Assembly: GCA_035079385.1 (NCBI GenBank)
Contig: JAVHKY010000053.1
Location: forward strand, 4,898,001-4,962,000
Length of the DNA stretch: 64,000 nt
From: Aspidiotus rigidus
Lineage: Eukaryota > Arthropoda > Insecta > Hemiptera > Diaspididae
Reading direction: 5' to 3'
The translations under genes and the position numbers were made by a program. The number at the start of each line of letters is the position of its first letter. The stretch's first letter is position 1. Below the pieces are notes generated by a model that worked only from the letters and a program-made list of their open reading frames with translations, was not told the origin of the DNA and searched no databases. Of the stretch, positions 48,980 to 60,082 are shown piece by piece.

Positions 48980-49323
48980 CAGAGTGTCTATCAGAATTGA
49001 AAAATGGAAATAGTTGACATTAGTTGACCTTTTTTCAATATTTAATTTGACCCTAAAAAATATCACCCCCCCCCCCCTCCCTTCTCCAAACTAATATCGT
49101 AATTTCGGTATTTTTTTATTCGTTTGCAAGAATTATTATTTAATTGAGAAAAGTGTGTGACGTTTGTTGATTATAATATACTTTGATATTGTGCACATAG
49201 GAAGACATGTGAAAAACATTCTTTACACAAAATTATGCATTTTTGGACTTTTTAGTTGACCTACGGATAGAAAAGTTGACTTTACTCGACTTAGTTGACT
49301 TAGTTGACGTGGTAGACACCCTG
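48980..49323. mobile_element. CAGGGTGTC-family MITE, copy 5 (344 bp)
   Basis: Termini CAGAGTGTCTATCAGAATTG and GACGTGGTAGACACCCTG, with exact AATTG duplications (48975-48979, 49324-49328). Long identity to copy 2 (AAAATGGAAATAGTTGACAT, C run, CATAGGAAGACATGTGAAAA) marks the two as recent siblings. Confidence 0.93.
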
Positions 49324-49456
49324 AATTGTCAATTTTACAGCATTTTCGAACACTTCAACAGGTATTACAGAAAAACTAAACGTGCTGGAGAAAAACAACT
49401 CACGGCATCGTGTTCAGCGTTGAAAATACTTTAAGAATCGACTCGACTTTATCATG

Positions 49457-49880
49457 TTACTGCAATTTTTTTTTTTTTTGGACAGTGTTATTAGCGAAGA
49501 ACCCGCTATCATTTCGATTTGGATGACTACTACCAGAAAATTCCGCGTCCTTCCAGAAATTTCTTCTGCACTGCTGGACAGCGTCATTCTTTCCAACCTT
49601 TGGTCTTGGGAGCTTCGCGCGGACAAACAGCCTTTTCAGCGTGGTGGTGTTGTAATAAACAGCTTTAAAACCAAATGGGCGAAGAGCCGAAGAATACGAC
49701 TGAGTTTCTAAGAGTCTTGCCCAAGAAAGAAAGTTTGATCCACCTCTCATTCCTGTTCTCCCTGTGCTCACGGGGGATGGAGGTAGTGAAGTCGAGGCAC
49801 TTTTTGACGAATTACTCTTGACGTCGATATCATTCACCTTGGCCAGTTGCTTGATGACCCTAAAAGGCGTCCGAATTCAG
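49457..49880 (-). pseudogene. retroelement remnant (reverse transcriptase to GIY-YIG linker type, Penelope-like)
   Basis: A 126-codon minus-strand frame contains RPFGFKAVYYNTTTLKRLFV followed by RAKLPRPKVGKND. That is the segment usually lying between the reverse transcriptase and the CxxC GIY-YIG endonuclease of Penelope-like and related elements (family pattern: GFK..YYNTTTLK.LF...KDPIPK..KSNVVYKIPC). The preceding SLPPSPVSTGRTGMRGGSNF resembles a damaged SLPYIPGLTERI. The expected VVYKIPC..C and YIGQT are missing. No catalytic RT block is present, so this is a fragment. The assignment rests on pattern memory. Confidence 0.45.
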
Positions 49881-51613
49881 CAGGTTACGAACGAAGTTCG
49901 TCTTCCAAGCCATACAGAAGGGTAGTAAGAGTTTCAAAATATCGTGCTTCGAACCTCTATAGATATGGGACTTGAAGAAATTTTCAATTTGAAATTTCTA
50001 TAGATAAGATGTGGGACTTGGAAAATTTTGAACTACAAGCTCCTCTGGAATTGTGAGACTTGAGAAAACTTTGACCCCTGAGACGACTGAGAAAATGTCG
50101 AGCTATGAACCCTTGACATACAGGTGAGATTTCCAAAATTTTGTCATCATGAGAATACACTGGTTTTTGTGGAACAGACTCCCTGCTTTCCGCAATTAAC
50201 ACAATTAATGACTGTGTTTTGTTTAACAATCTATTCGAATTTTTTTGGCCCCGCCCCCCCTGAATCCGCCACTTATAAGATGACGTCCAATTCTTTGAAA
50301 GTCGATTCGTCCTTCTGCCTCATGGAACAAAATACTTATTATTGCACTCATTTATTAACCAGGTTTCATTTAATAACATCGACGATAATGTATAAGTACA
50401 ACTTAATTCACAAAGTAGAAGCTACAAACAACTGAAAATCATGCACACGGATACACGAACAAATAATGGCAAGTAAATCCACGCCATAAAAGCTCAAAAG
50501 CGAAATGGACCTTCTTGCTGGGATTATTTTTAACATAATTTGTTTTCCATCTCAAAAAAAAAAAAGAGAGCTTCGCGTATTGTTATTCCACTTGACGTCA
50601 AGAATTGATAAGCTTATTGTATTACGAAGCACGAGGCGAAAAATTCTTCGTTACAATATTTTCTAAGAAGAATAATTTATTCCATGATTCCTAAAAATCA
50701 AGTTTGGATTCCAGGAAGAAGGGCACCTTTCTAACGAGTGTAACAAGCAAAGCATGATGCGTGAGTTGAATTATCTTAAAAACTGTTTGAAAATTATCAA
50801 GATACAAAAAAGACAATACACACTTGCTTCACAAAAATATGTGCGCATGTTCGATAAGAGCAAAATTATTGTTTCTTCAAGCATACGAATAATAATTAAT
50901 GACGTCCAATCTTTTGAGCTCGTTTCATCTCCTCGGATACTTTCCTTCGTTTATGAGCTACACGTTTGAGAAAAATTCATGGGTAATCACTTTTTTTCAG
51001 TTCTTAGAATCCATGTATGCTCAGCTGCTATGCCGGTCGACTTATCCGAATTCAACTTTGTAGCTACAACGCAGTACTCTCAATGTCCACTCCATTCGTA
51101 CCCTTTCAAAAACAATTTTTCACGGTCGTATACTTGCTGGGGACAATTTTAAACTCATTCGTTTTCCGTCTCGAAAAAATGAGAGCTTTTTATCTATTCC
51201 ACTCGACGTCGAGAATTGATAAGTCTGTGTTATAAAGCACGGAGTAAGACATTCCTCATAAGAATATTTTCTGATCACAAGCTAAAGGGGGGAAACTCGC
51301 AATAGTGTATTACTCGATAGAAGAGGAGTCATGCAATTCGTAGGAGTTGATCGCTTACTTTTCGATTCCTGTCCAGTATATTATCTACAGAAATCTTCAG
51401 AAGTGAGAGACTTTCCACGCGAGATACTGGTGCGGAAACACTGACTTTCCGACCACCCTTCTTTAAAAATCTTTACTCAAAAACAGAAGAAGGGGGAGCC
51501 GAGGAAGATTAGTTAAGTCGTTGGGTTTAATGAGATTATCAGACGCTTTAGAGTTCAGGAAAATTAGGTCATAGAATGGTGTTTGCTAAAGATGAATCGA
51601 GCCAAGTTAAATT
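49881..51613. other. unassigned sequence
   Basis: Includes a degraded stretch of the 'gggacttgaaaaattttgaactacaagctcc' module (49950-50130). Two related patches (50600-50760 and 51130-51260) share TTCCACTTGACGTCAAGAATTGATAAG-type wording, meaning an old local duplication. No gene seen. Confidence 0.35.
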
Positions 51614-51898
51614 AGGGCACGTCCATAAATTACGTGAGGTGATTTTTGCGATTTTCCGACAACCCCACCCCTCGTCAGATCTGGCATGATCCTCCCCCCT
51701 CCCATTTATCTCACGTGAGATTTCTTAATGTACATGTTTTTATTGTAAAAATAATGAAACTCAATTTTGTAATATTCTTGCATGAGAAAAATTACCTAAG
51801 ATTTTCCGAGACCGCCCTCCCCCTCACGTGAGATTTGGTGAGATTCGACTGGACCCCCTCCCTCCCCTAAATCCCTCACGTAAGTTATGGACGCCCTC
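51614..51898. mobile_element. TIR MITE with GGGCGTCCATAAATTACGTGAG-type ends (285 bp)
   Basis: Left AGGGCACGTCCATAAATTAC then GTGAGG; right, reverse-complemented, AGGGCGTCCATAACTTACGTGAGGGATTT. Two internal CTCACGTGAGATT palindromes occur. Termini of this wording are widespread in invertebrate DNA transposons, and the superfamily is left open. Confidence 0.82.
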
Positions 51899-52394
51899 AA
51901 ACTCGGCACAATTTTCAGTCCCCCCCCCCCTCCTCAGCAGTTTTCTTGCTCTTCTCTCGGTAAACATTGTTTTTTAAGCAAAAAAATCTCTGATAAAAAT
52001 CAAAGACCATGAAATTCCATGGAAATATTGTTCCTTTCATTTTTTTCTCAGCGTCTGTAGTAACTGAGATAATAATCAAAAAATGCCTTCTGCATCTCCT
52101 CTACGTTGAATACTCATCTGGTTCGGCACCTTTTGCTTTAAATTCCAATTTTAGCGCAAAAATATAGCACCAAATTTTTATATAGTACGTTTCTCCTTAA
52201 TTTCTACCAATATCAATAGTACGTGAGAATTGAATGTAGCTGATGTCAAAAAGTCAATAAGCTTGAATGACGCATACAGTAAAGACATAATTCTTTAATA
52301 AGAACTAGTTTAGTGTGGGAGTTATCATCCCTTTCTAGATGGAAATGAATACAGGTACTTTAAAAAGATGAGCTAAATCTATCTCTTAGTTTTT

Positions 52395-52665
52395 ATAAAG
52401 TTGGTAACATGTGTATCTACAAACAGACACATTTCCGAATCTGATACATGTCCCCTTTATCCAGACAATCCAACTGAAGGCGACATCAATCATCACCTTT
52501 TCGGATGTACAGAAATATCGATTATACACGGAAGCCATCAACCTACAATTCCCTACCACTCTCAGAACCGCCGACCTCCTATCGTCCGAAAACCTTTCAA
52601 TTTCCACACACATTTTCAAATTTCTTTCAGACCTACCCTTTCCGTTAACAATTAAATTCAATTTT
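52395..52665 (+). pseudogene. 3' end of a LINE ORF2 (zinc-finger tail)
   Basis: The first part reads HISESDTCPLYPDNPTEGDI then NHHLFGC, a CPxxP...HHLxxC motif like the cysteine/histidine tail of Jockey/I-type LINE ORF2 proteins. After a frame change near 52510 it continues KYRLYTEAINLQFPTTLRTA then DLLSSENLSISTHIFKFLSD, like the tail that follows the motif. Frameshifted and 5'-truncated. Confidence 0.5.
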
Positions 52666-52776
52666 TCAAATTTTCCTTCGAGGTAAGGCCCCCATCCTCA
52701 TTCCAACCCATTTTTTTTTTTTTAGATTTTACTCTTCATAAAGTTTAAAAAGTGAATCATAATTATCCCTTATTGA

Positions 52777-53512
52777 CTGAATAGCCCAGGTTTCTGTGAC
52801 GTCAAATTGTCGTCAAACAGTGAATAAGTGCTAGCAAAACTACCCAACGTAAATCCAACTGACATAATGACTCCCATAAGAATAACACAAGGAGATAAGA
52901 TCATTGTATTTTTGTTCAATCATAACGAATTTCTTAATATTTTAGATATTGATGAACAAACGCTGAGAAGTTTAAAGATGCTAAACATATATGTCTGTTT
53001 TTTTAATCAAGTCTCATTCCAAATTATTTATGTTATGATCATCGCTCCCTAAGTTATTCTTATGGGAGTCACCTTATCAGTTGCCAGTTGGATCAACAAG
53101 GGTAGTCTTGCTTATAGTTATTTGAGGACCTATCTGTAAAAAGGGCGTGTGTCTGACGGACGCCCTTTTTGCGGAGACCTCGATTTTTGTGCGTTTCAGA
53201 TTATGAACTATATTTTATAATTTTTTTTCAACCCATAATTTTTTTCATCTCAGCAAAAAGGGCGTCCGCTATCATATTTTCAAGGATCTATACTTCGTTT
53301 GTTACTAAATGTATTCAAAATATGATAGTTGCATCTCATAGAAGAAGATTCGCTCTTTAATGTTTATTCTTATAATTTTTTCAATTAAACTCGTTGTCGT
53401 GGAGATATTTCGAGCTAAAACTTCAAACTGATTTTTCTGTGATGAATTTTTCTTCAAGGGCGCCCTTTGTACAGATAGGTCCTCATTTACTGATTGACGT
53501 CAGGGCTATTCA
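52777..53512. mobile_element. nested inverted-repeat element (~736 bp)
   Basis: Three inverted pairs: outer GAATAGCCC..TGACGTCAA (52780) with TTGACGTCAGGGCTATTC (53494); middle GAGGACCTATCTGTAAAAAG (53123) with CTTTGTACAGATAGGTCCTC (53465); inner CCAACTGACATAATGACTCC then CATAAGAATAAC (52853) with TTATTCTTATGGGAGTCACC (53053). AAAAGGGCG/CGCCCTTTTT words recur within the middle pair. Two palindromic units appear to lie side by side inside a third. Confidence 0.75.
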
Positions 53513-53747
53513 AACTCGGCACTAGTCCTGACAACGGACTTAAAGTCGGAGTAATTGTTTTCACCTTTATCTTTTTTTTTCGTATCTTTTTACCTTTTTT
53601 TGTTTCTCATTTGTTCTTTGTTTTTGTTTTTTTTTTTTTTAAATAAGAGCCATTTTTGATCGCCATTATCTCACTTACCATCAACGCTAGGAGAAAAATG
53701 AATGGAACAATAATCGTAGGAAATTGCTTGATCGTTTATTTTTATGA

Positions 53748-54310
53748 AAGATATTTCTGTTTAAAAATAAATACAGTATTTACCAAGATAACAGAGAAAA
53801 TAGCTAAGGGGGTCACTTATTCTAGGGTAGTGAACGACGCTTACATTAGGAGGGGGTGTGAAGGATTTCAAGAGGTTCATCACGACGCAATAACTTTTTT
53901 AATTACTATTCTTCGCGGGACTCAACTCGGATGTCGCCATTTTTTCGTGTCCTTCGGCACGCATGACGTCATCAAATCTTGACGTTAGAATGAACCCAAG
54001 CCTGAAGACGTATCCCTCTCTCAACAATTACGGGCACTTGAATAGTCCAAGAAAATTAGTTAAAAAATGATGGTACTGCTAAAAATAAATTGAGAAAAGA
54101 TGAAACTCGAAGTGTTTGAGTGTCAGTCATTGTGTCCTAATGAACCTGTTGAAGCCCTCTACCGCCCCGATGTAAGCAACGTTCACTACAGTAGAATAAG
54201 TGCACCCCTCAGCTGTTTATCGCTATCTCGATATAAATATTGATTTTTAAACAGAAACGGCGACACCCGAGTTGAGTCCCACGAGAAATATAGTAATTGA
54301 AAAATTAATA
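53748..54310. repeat. long imperfect inverted repeat
   Basis: 53748-53895 pairs with 54120-54256 (TTTCTGTTTAAAAATAAATA..ACTTATTCTAGGGTAGTGAACG with its inverted copy). The adjoining 53900-53950 (GGGACTCAACTCGGATGTCG) pairs with 54250-54300. The second pairing is outside the first on the right and inside on the left, so the arms have been rearranged. The 108-codon frame 53656-53982 lies in the left arm and is not called a gene. Confidence 0.65.
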
Positions 54311-54559
54311 CGGAGTTGAGTCCCAATACTAGCACCAAGAAAAAGGGTGCTTCGAGGGAGTACTGTATCATTTTGCGGTGGTAAATAATGTGAATGACCG
54401 AGGTATGGCACTGTTGAAATAACATAAGGGATGATAGTTGAAATTGTAGTTCGTGTACCCTCTTAAAGCGCATGTAAGTCATTCTCATTGCCTAAAAACA
54501 CATTTGAACTTGGACTTTTACGCTCCTCATCCGAATATTTTCGTGCCATTCGAAAACCG

Positions 54560-55270
54560 GTACCGTTACAGTATGCGCTCTGCAGCTAGTGTGAAACTGT
54601 TGTAGTATGCGCTCTGTCAGCGTAAAATGGTGTGCAAGCCTGCCAGCATTACCCAGAAGGCCAGCTTACATTGTTTTCCGAAACAAAACGACTGTCCTAG
54701 TAACAGTCTTTTCCTCAAGTAGAGCATATAAATTATCTTGGTCAGCATAATTATTGTCAATGGTGAGTTAGGTGAAAATCTCCCATAAGCCAAAACAAGG
54801 AATAAGTTGACATTGGAACACCTCCCATCTTTTTCAATATCATAATTTTGGCATCCAGCCACGAACGCTCGACAGCTTGGCCACTCACGGGATCGACGTA
54901 ATGCTCTTGGCGATTTGGGATTCTGTGGACGAAACTTTTGAGAGGCCACTCATCTGAAAGAATAAGAAGCTAATTTGATATTCTCGTTTGATGATGAAAA
55001 CTTTAAGTCGTGAGCTGTTTAGAGGAATGAGGTTTGGAAGAATCTTGACTGGAGAGCAAAGGGAGGAGTTAGCTTACATGTTTTAAAGACTTGCAAAATA
55101 TCGAGTCACCAGCTGTATGCTCAAAGAGAGGACTTTGAAAAATCTAAACTTGGAAGCGACATGAGGACTGGTAGACTACCTTCTCAGCCACAGGCAGAGC
55201 ACGAGCTATGGCAGTTACACATTCACGGCTAGAGCACACGAACGTACCAGAGCGCATACTGCAACAGTGA
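54560..55270. repeat. short inverted repeat around a domain-free minus-strand frame
   Basis: ACAGTATGCGCTCTG occurs twice directly (54569, 54602) and once inverted (about 55246-55262, CAGAGCGCATACTGCAACAG). The enclosed minus frame (54617-54949, 110 codons) has a basic start and hydrophobic stretches but no recognised domain, so it is not called as a gene. Confidence 0.45.
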
Positions 55271-55958
55271 TGAACTTTCAGAGTACAGACCTGAAAACCT
55301 TTTGGAATTTCAGCGCGACCCAACGAGCAAAAAATTAAGCATTTTGCCTGTACAGCAAATCTGAACTCATTCTTATTTTTCAGTACTCCGATTCATATCG
55401 ACAGTCCTAAGTCAGCGAAAGTGAGAAGGGAATTGAGATTGAAGTACTGGACTCGACTCGGATATGCATATCAATTACCTGCGCAGAACATGGGATTCAA
55501 CTCGGCCAAAACATACATTTTGGGGCTCATAACTCGGAGTCCCCGGAAAAAATTCCAACTCTTTCCTGTAGTGAATAAGCTAAATGACCCCTTAAGTTGC
55601 TTCTACGTCATCTTCAAACATTATACTGAACAGTATTGCCGACTTTGTGAAATAGAAGCTTTCCCAATCGAAATCTAACGTTTGTCTTGTGTACCAGACT
55701 CTAATTTCGTTTCATAATGGACTTTAAAGAAGTATCTTAAAGAGAGAAGAGAGCGCAGACTTTTGGAATCGTTTGACCTACTTAAATAGAAACTTTTTGA
55801 TTTTTTGGGGGAAGGAGGGGGGAATGGCAAAAAAAAATTCTATTCGATCTTTTTCCTCATCAGAATTTGATATTTATCGCTATCTTTCCTGAATTTGGAG
55901 GGAGAGAGAGAAATTTCTTCGTTCGCCTCCGCGTGAATCCGCCTTTAATCCTGCGTTG
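55271..55958. other. unassigned sequence before the tandem array
   Basis: No domain in the 85-codon frame at 55421-55678. Nothing else recognised. Confidence 0.35.
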
Positions 55959-57092
55959 GATCTTATTTATTTTTAGCGGGGAACTCGCTATCCCTTTTGT
56001 TGGGGGGTACTTTCAGGAAATTTTCGTCCGCGAGCGGTGCAAGGTTGATGACGTCAGGGAGGGAGGGGGGATTTAGAATAATGTCGACCTCTACGCTACA
56101 TATGATATTAGGAGAACTTGGGAAAATTTACACTCTCGAGCTATATATGATCGGAGGGGGACTTGAAATAATTTTCACCTTCAAGCTATATATAATAGGT
56201 GGGAGACTAAGGAAATTTTCGTCGCGAGCGGTCCAAGGTTGATGACGTCACAGAGAGGGGAGGAGTTAGAAAAATTTCAACTCTTGAGCTATTTATGATA
56301 GGAGGGGGACTTAAAATAATTTCGTCCTCTAAGCTATATAATATGATAGGGGAGGGGGGACTCGGAAAAACGTTGATTCTCGAGCTATATATGATAGAAG
56401 AGGAACTTAGTATAATTTCGACCACCAAGCTATAATATGTGATAGGAAGGGGACTTAGAATAATTTCGACCTCTAAGCTATGTAGGATGAGAGGACTCAA
56501 AAAAATTTCGACTTTCGAGCTCTACATGATAGGATTTTCAATATGCTCCACTTTTTGAAAGAATTTCCGCAGTGGAATAAGGATCTTGCGGGTTCCCCGC
56601 TCGCGGTTGCAAAACTTGCAACAGCATCATAATTTTTCTTTTTCAATCCTTAATTTGTGATTATTATTCAAGGAATACGTTACTTTTGATCTTATTTATT
56701 TTTAGCGGGGAACTCGCTATCCCTTTTGTTGGGGGGTACTTTCAGGAAATTTTCGTCCGCGAGCGGTCCAAGGTTGATGACGTCAGGGAGGGAGGGGGGG
56801 GATTTAGAATAATGTCGACCTCTACGCTTTTTATGATATTAGGGGGACTTAGGAAAATTTACATTCTCGAGCTATATATGATAGGAGGGAGACTCAAAAT
56901 AATTTCGACCTCTAAGCTCTATATATTTATGATAGGAGAGCGACTAAGGAAATTTTCATCCGTGATCGTAATCGCGGGCGCCAGTGGTCCAAGGCTGATG
57001 ACGTCACGAAGAGGGGAGGAGTTAGAAAAATTTCAACGCTTGAGCTATTTATGATAGGAGGGGGACTTGGAATAATTTCGACCTCCAAGCTA

Positions 57093-58204
57093 TCTATTAT
57101 ATAAAGAGAAGTTGCAAAATCGCAAATCCATTTAACTTTATTCCTATTTCACCTACGAACTTGGAATTTGTTTCCATTGCTTTAGCTTGCGTAGGAGAAG
57201 GTTTATGCGTAATAAATTTGAAGTTACGAAATCAGGCGAATGGCGTGTAGTATATCTTTGTGCTTGGGGGGGGGGGGGTCATTACTGATTCAAGAGATGA
57301 AAAATCTGTATCATTAATTAATTTATTGATTGAAAATGCTAAGCAATCATTTTTGTTGACGTTCATCGAAAATTAATATGTGCTAGGCAATCATTTTTGG
57401 AAAATGGTAAGAAAAACCATTCACGTCAATTTCGAAAATTCAATATCGAAGTCACGGATTTCTCCCTTTATTGCAATCTAATTGGAATGCCAAAATGCAA
57501 GAAAGGAAATCTAGGGCGGTTGACGAACAAAGGGAAGAGGACTCGTGTCAATTCCGAAATTTTGACATCAGAAAATAATGTGGAAAATATGATTGTCAGA
57601 ACGATAATAATCCATCCATTAGGTACATTATTGAGAAAGAATATACCAGTGGAAGTTCAATTGGGAATCTGGCAATCACGTGCACATTTTGTGATGGAAA
57701 ATTATTTGAAACTGAAAATCGGAATTTCTGTTGCGGGAGTGGTAAGATTGAGTTACCTGATTTACCCTCGATGCCGGATCTTCTTCAAAAACTATTAGAC
57801 GGAAGGGATAATAGATCTTCTCATTTTCTTAATAATTTGCGAAAATACAACAATGCGCTTTCAATGACTTCTTTAGGGTGTAATAAAGTTCCAAACATAT
57901 TTACAATTTTTAAAATTTTTGGACAATTGTATCCACAAAAAATGACAAATTTTTCAGCATACACCCAGAAAGAAGAATGCGCAAAACATCTTCTAAAAAG
58001 ACGGCATCCAACTATCAGAGAAGATATTGAGAACGAGATTGAAAGTGTAAAACAAAATATCAACCATAAAAAAAATGAAATTGAAAAATTGCAAATTAAA
58101 GAATTAAATTAGAAATTAAACTAAAAGAATACTAATGATAAATAAATATCAAGGATTTTGAAAATAATTTGAAATTTTATAATGTTTAGCGGGCTTACGG
58201 CTTG
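57093..58204 (+). mobile_element. truncated Helitron, copy A (1112 bp)
   Basis: Inserted between A (57092) and T (58205) of GCTATATAATATGATGG, the A|T target rule of Helitrons. The uninterrupted site is visible in units 1 (~56335) and 4 (60845). The element begins TC (TCTATTATATAAAGAG) and ends GGCTTG, close to but not matching the canonical CTRR end. It causes no target duplication. Its coding remnant belongs to the Helitron Rep/helicase. Confidence 0.82.
57681..58112 (+). pseudogene. Helitron Rep/helicase N-terminal fragment, copy A
   Basis: In the frame of the 57771 ATG, extended upstream, 57681-57770 encodes CTFCDGKLFETENRNFCCGS then GKIELPDLPS, matching the Helitron zinc-binding pattern C-x2-C..E..CC..GKv.LP. 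Next come LLQKLLDG, FLNNLRKYNNALSMTSLG (family F..NIR.YN.ALAMTS) and TIFKIFGQLY (family FKI.GQ.YH). The similarity then ends. The last ~40 residues (starting KEECAKHLLKRRHPTIREDI) form a charged, probably coiled-coil tail ending at 58112. The Rep catalytic HUH, two-tyrosine and helicase motifs are all absent. An overlapping frame at 57397-57798 covers upstream sequence and enters this stretch in the wrong phase. Confidence 0.78.
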
Positions 58205-58970
58205 TATAATATGATGGAGGGGGGGGGGGGGGGGGCTCCGAAAAAGTTGACTCGAGCTATGTATGATAGAAGAGGAACTTAGAATAATTTCGACCACCAA
58301 GCTATATATGATAGGAAGGGGATTTAGAATAATTTCGACCTCTAAGCTATATAGGATAAGAAGAGGACTCAAAAAAATTTCCGACTTTCGAGCTCTATAT
58401 GATAGGATTTTCAATATGCTCCACTTTTTGAAAGACCTTCCGCAGTGGAATAAGGATCTTGCGGGTTCCCCGCTCGCAGTTGCAAAACTTGCAACAGCAT
58501 CATAATTTTTCTTTTTCAATCCTTAATTTGTGATTATTATTCAAGGAATACGTTACTTTTGATCTTATTTATTTTTAGCGGGGAACTCGCTATCCCTTTT
58601 GTTGGGGGGTACTTTCAGGAAATTTTCGTCCGCGAGCGGTCCAAGGTTGATGACGTCAGGGAGGGAAGGGGGGGGATTTAGAATAATGTCGACCTCTACG
58701 CTTTTTATGATATTAGCGGGACTTAGGAAAATTTACATTCTCGAGCTATAAGTATATGATAGGAGGGAGACTCAAAATAATTTCGACCTCTAAGCTCTAT
58801 ATATTTATGATAGGAGAGCGAGTAAGGAAATTTTCATCCGTGATCGTAATCGCGGGCGCCAGTGGTCCAAGGCTGATGACGTCACGAAGAGGGGAGGAGT
58901 TAGAAAAATTTCAACGCTTGAGCTATTTATGATAGGAGGGGGACTTGGAATAATTTCGACCTCCAAGCTA

Positions 58971-60082
58971 TCTATTATATAAAGAGAAGTTGCAAAATCG
59001 CAAATCCATTTAACTTTATTCCTATTTCACCTACGAACTTGGAATTTGTTTCCATTGCTTTAGCTTGCGTAGGAGAAGGTTTATGCGTAATAAATTTGAA
59101 GTTACGAAATCAGGCGAATGGCGTGTAGTATATCTTTGTGCTTGGGGGGGGGGGGGTCATTACTGATTCAAGAGATGAAAAATCTGTATCATTAATTAAT
59201 TTATTGATTGAAAATGCTAAGCAATCATTTTTGTTGACGTTCATCGAAAATTAATATGTGCTAGGCAATCATTTTTGGAAAATGGTAAGAAAAACCATTC
59301 ACGTCAATTTCGAAAATTCAATATCGAAGTCACGGATTTCTCCCTTTATTGCAATCTAATTGGAATGCCAAAATGCAAGAAAGGAAATCTAGGGCGGTTG
59401 ACGAACAAAGGGAAGAGGACTCGTGTCAATTCCGAAATTTTGACATCAGAAAATAATGTGGAAAATATGATTGTCAGAACGATAATAATCCATCCATTAG
59501 GTACATTATTGAGAAAGAATATACCAGTGGAAGTTCAATTGGGAATCTGGCAATCACGTGCACATTTTGTGATGGAAAATTATTTGAAACTGAAAATCGG
59601 AATTTCTGTTGCGGGAGTGGTAAGATTGAGTTACCTGATTTACCCTCGATGCCGGATCTTCTTCAAAAACTATTAGACGGAAGGGATAATAGATCTTCTC
59701 ATTTTCTTAATAATTTGCGAAAATACAACAATGCGCTTTCAATGACTTCTTTAGGGTGTAATAAAGTTCCAAACATATTTACAATTTTTAAAATTTTTGG
59801 ACAATTGTATCCACAAAAAATGACAAATTTTTCAGCATACACCCAGAAAGAAGAATGCGCAAAACATCTTCTAAAAAGACGGCATCCAACTATCAGAGAA
59901 GATATTGAGAACGAGATTGAAAGTGTAAAACAAAATATCAACCATAAAAAAAATGAAATTGAAAAATTGCAAATTAAAGAATTAAATTAGAAATTAAACT
60001 AAAAGAATACTAATGATAAATAAATATCAAGGATTTTGAAAATAATTTGAAATTTTATAATGTTTAGCGGGCTTACGGCTTG
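58971..60082 (+). mobile_element. truncated Helitron, copy B (1112 bp)
   Basis: Same insert at the same position in the next tandem unit, offset by exactly 1878 bases from copy A and apparently identical through the coding remnant. It was therefore copied with the unit and did not insert independently. Confidence 0.85.
59559..59990 (+). pseudogene. Helitron Rep/helicase N-terminal fragment, copy B
   Basis: Duplicate of 57681-58112. The predicted peptides are the same, with the same missing catalytic motifs. Confidence 0.78.

Noticed and set aside
53656..53982. 108-codon ORF
   Set aside because: Within the left arm of a long inverted repeat; no recognised motif.
54617..54949. 110-codon minus-strand ORF with hydrophobic stretches
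   Set aside because: No domain, no splice context, and it sits between inverted repeats; insufficient to call.
57397..57798. 133-codon ORF duplicated at 59275-59676 as a novel conserved gene
   Set aside because: Conservation is due to the recent tandem duplication, and the Helitron coding frame is a different phase over the shared part.
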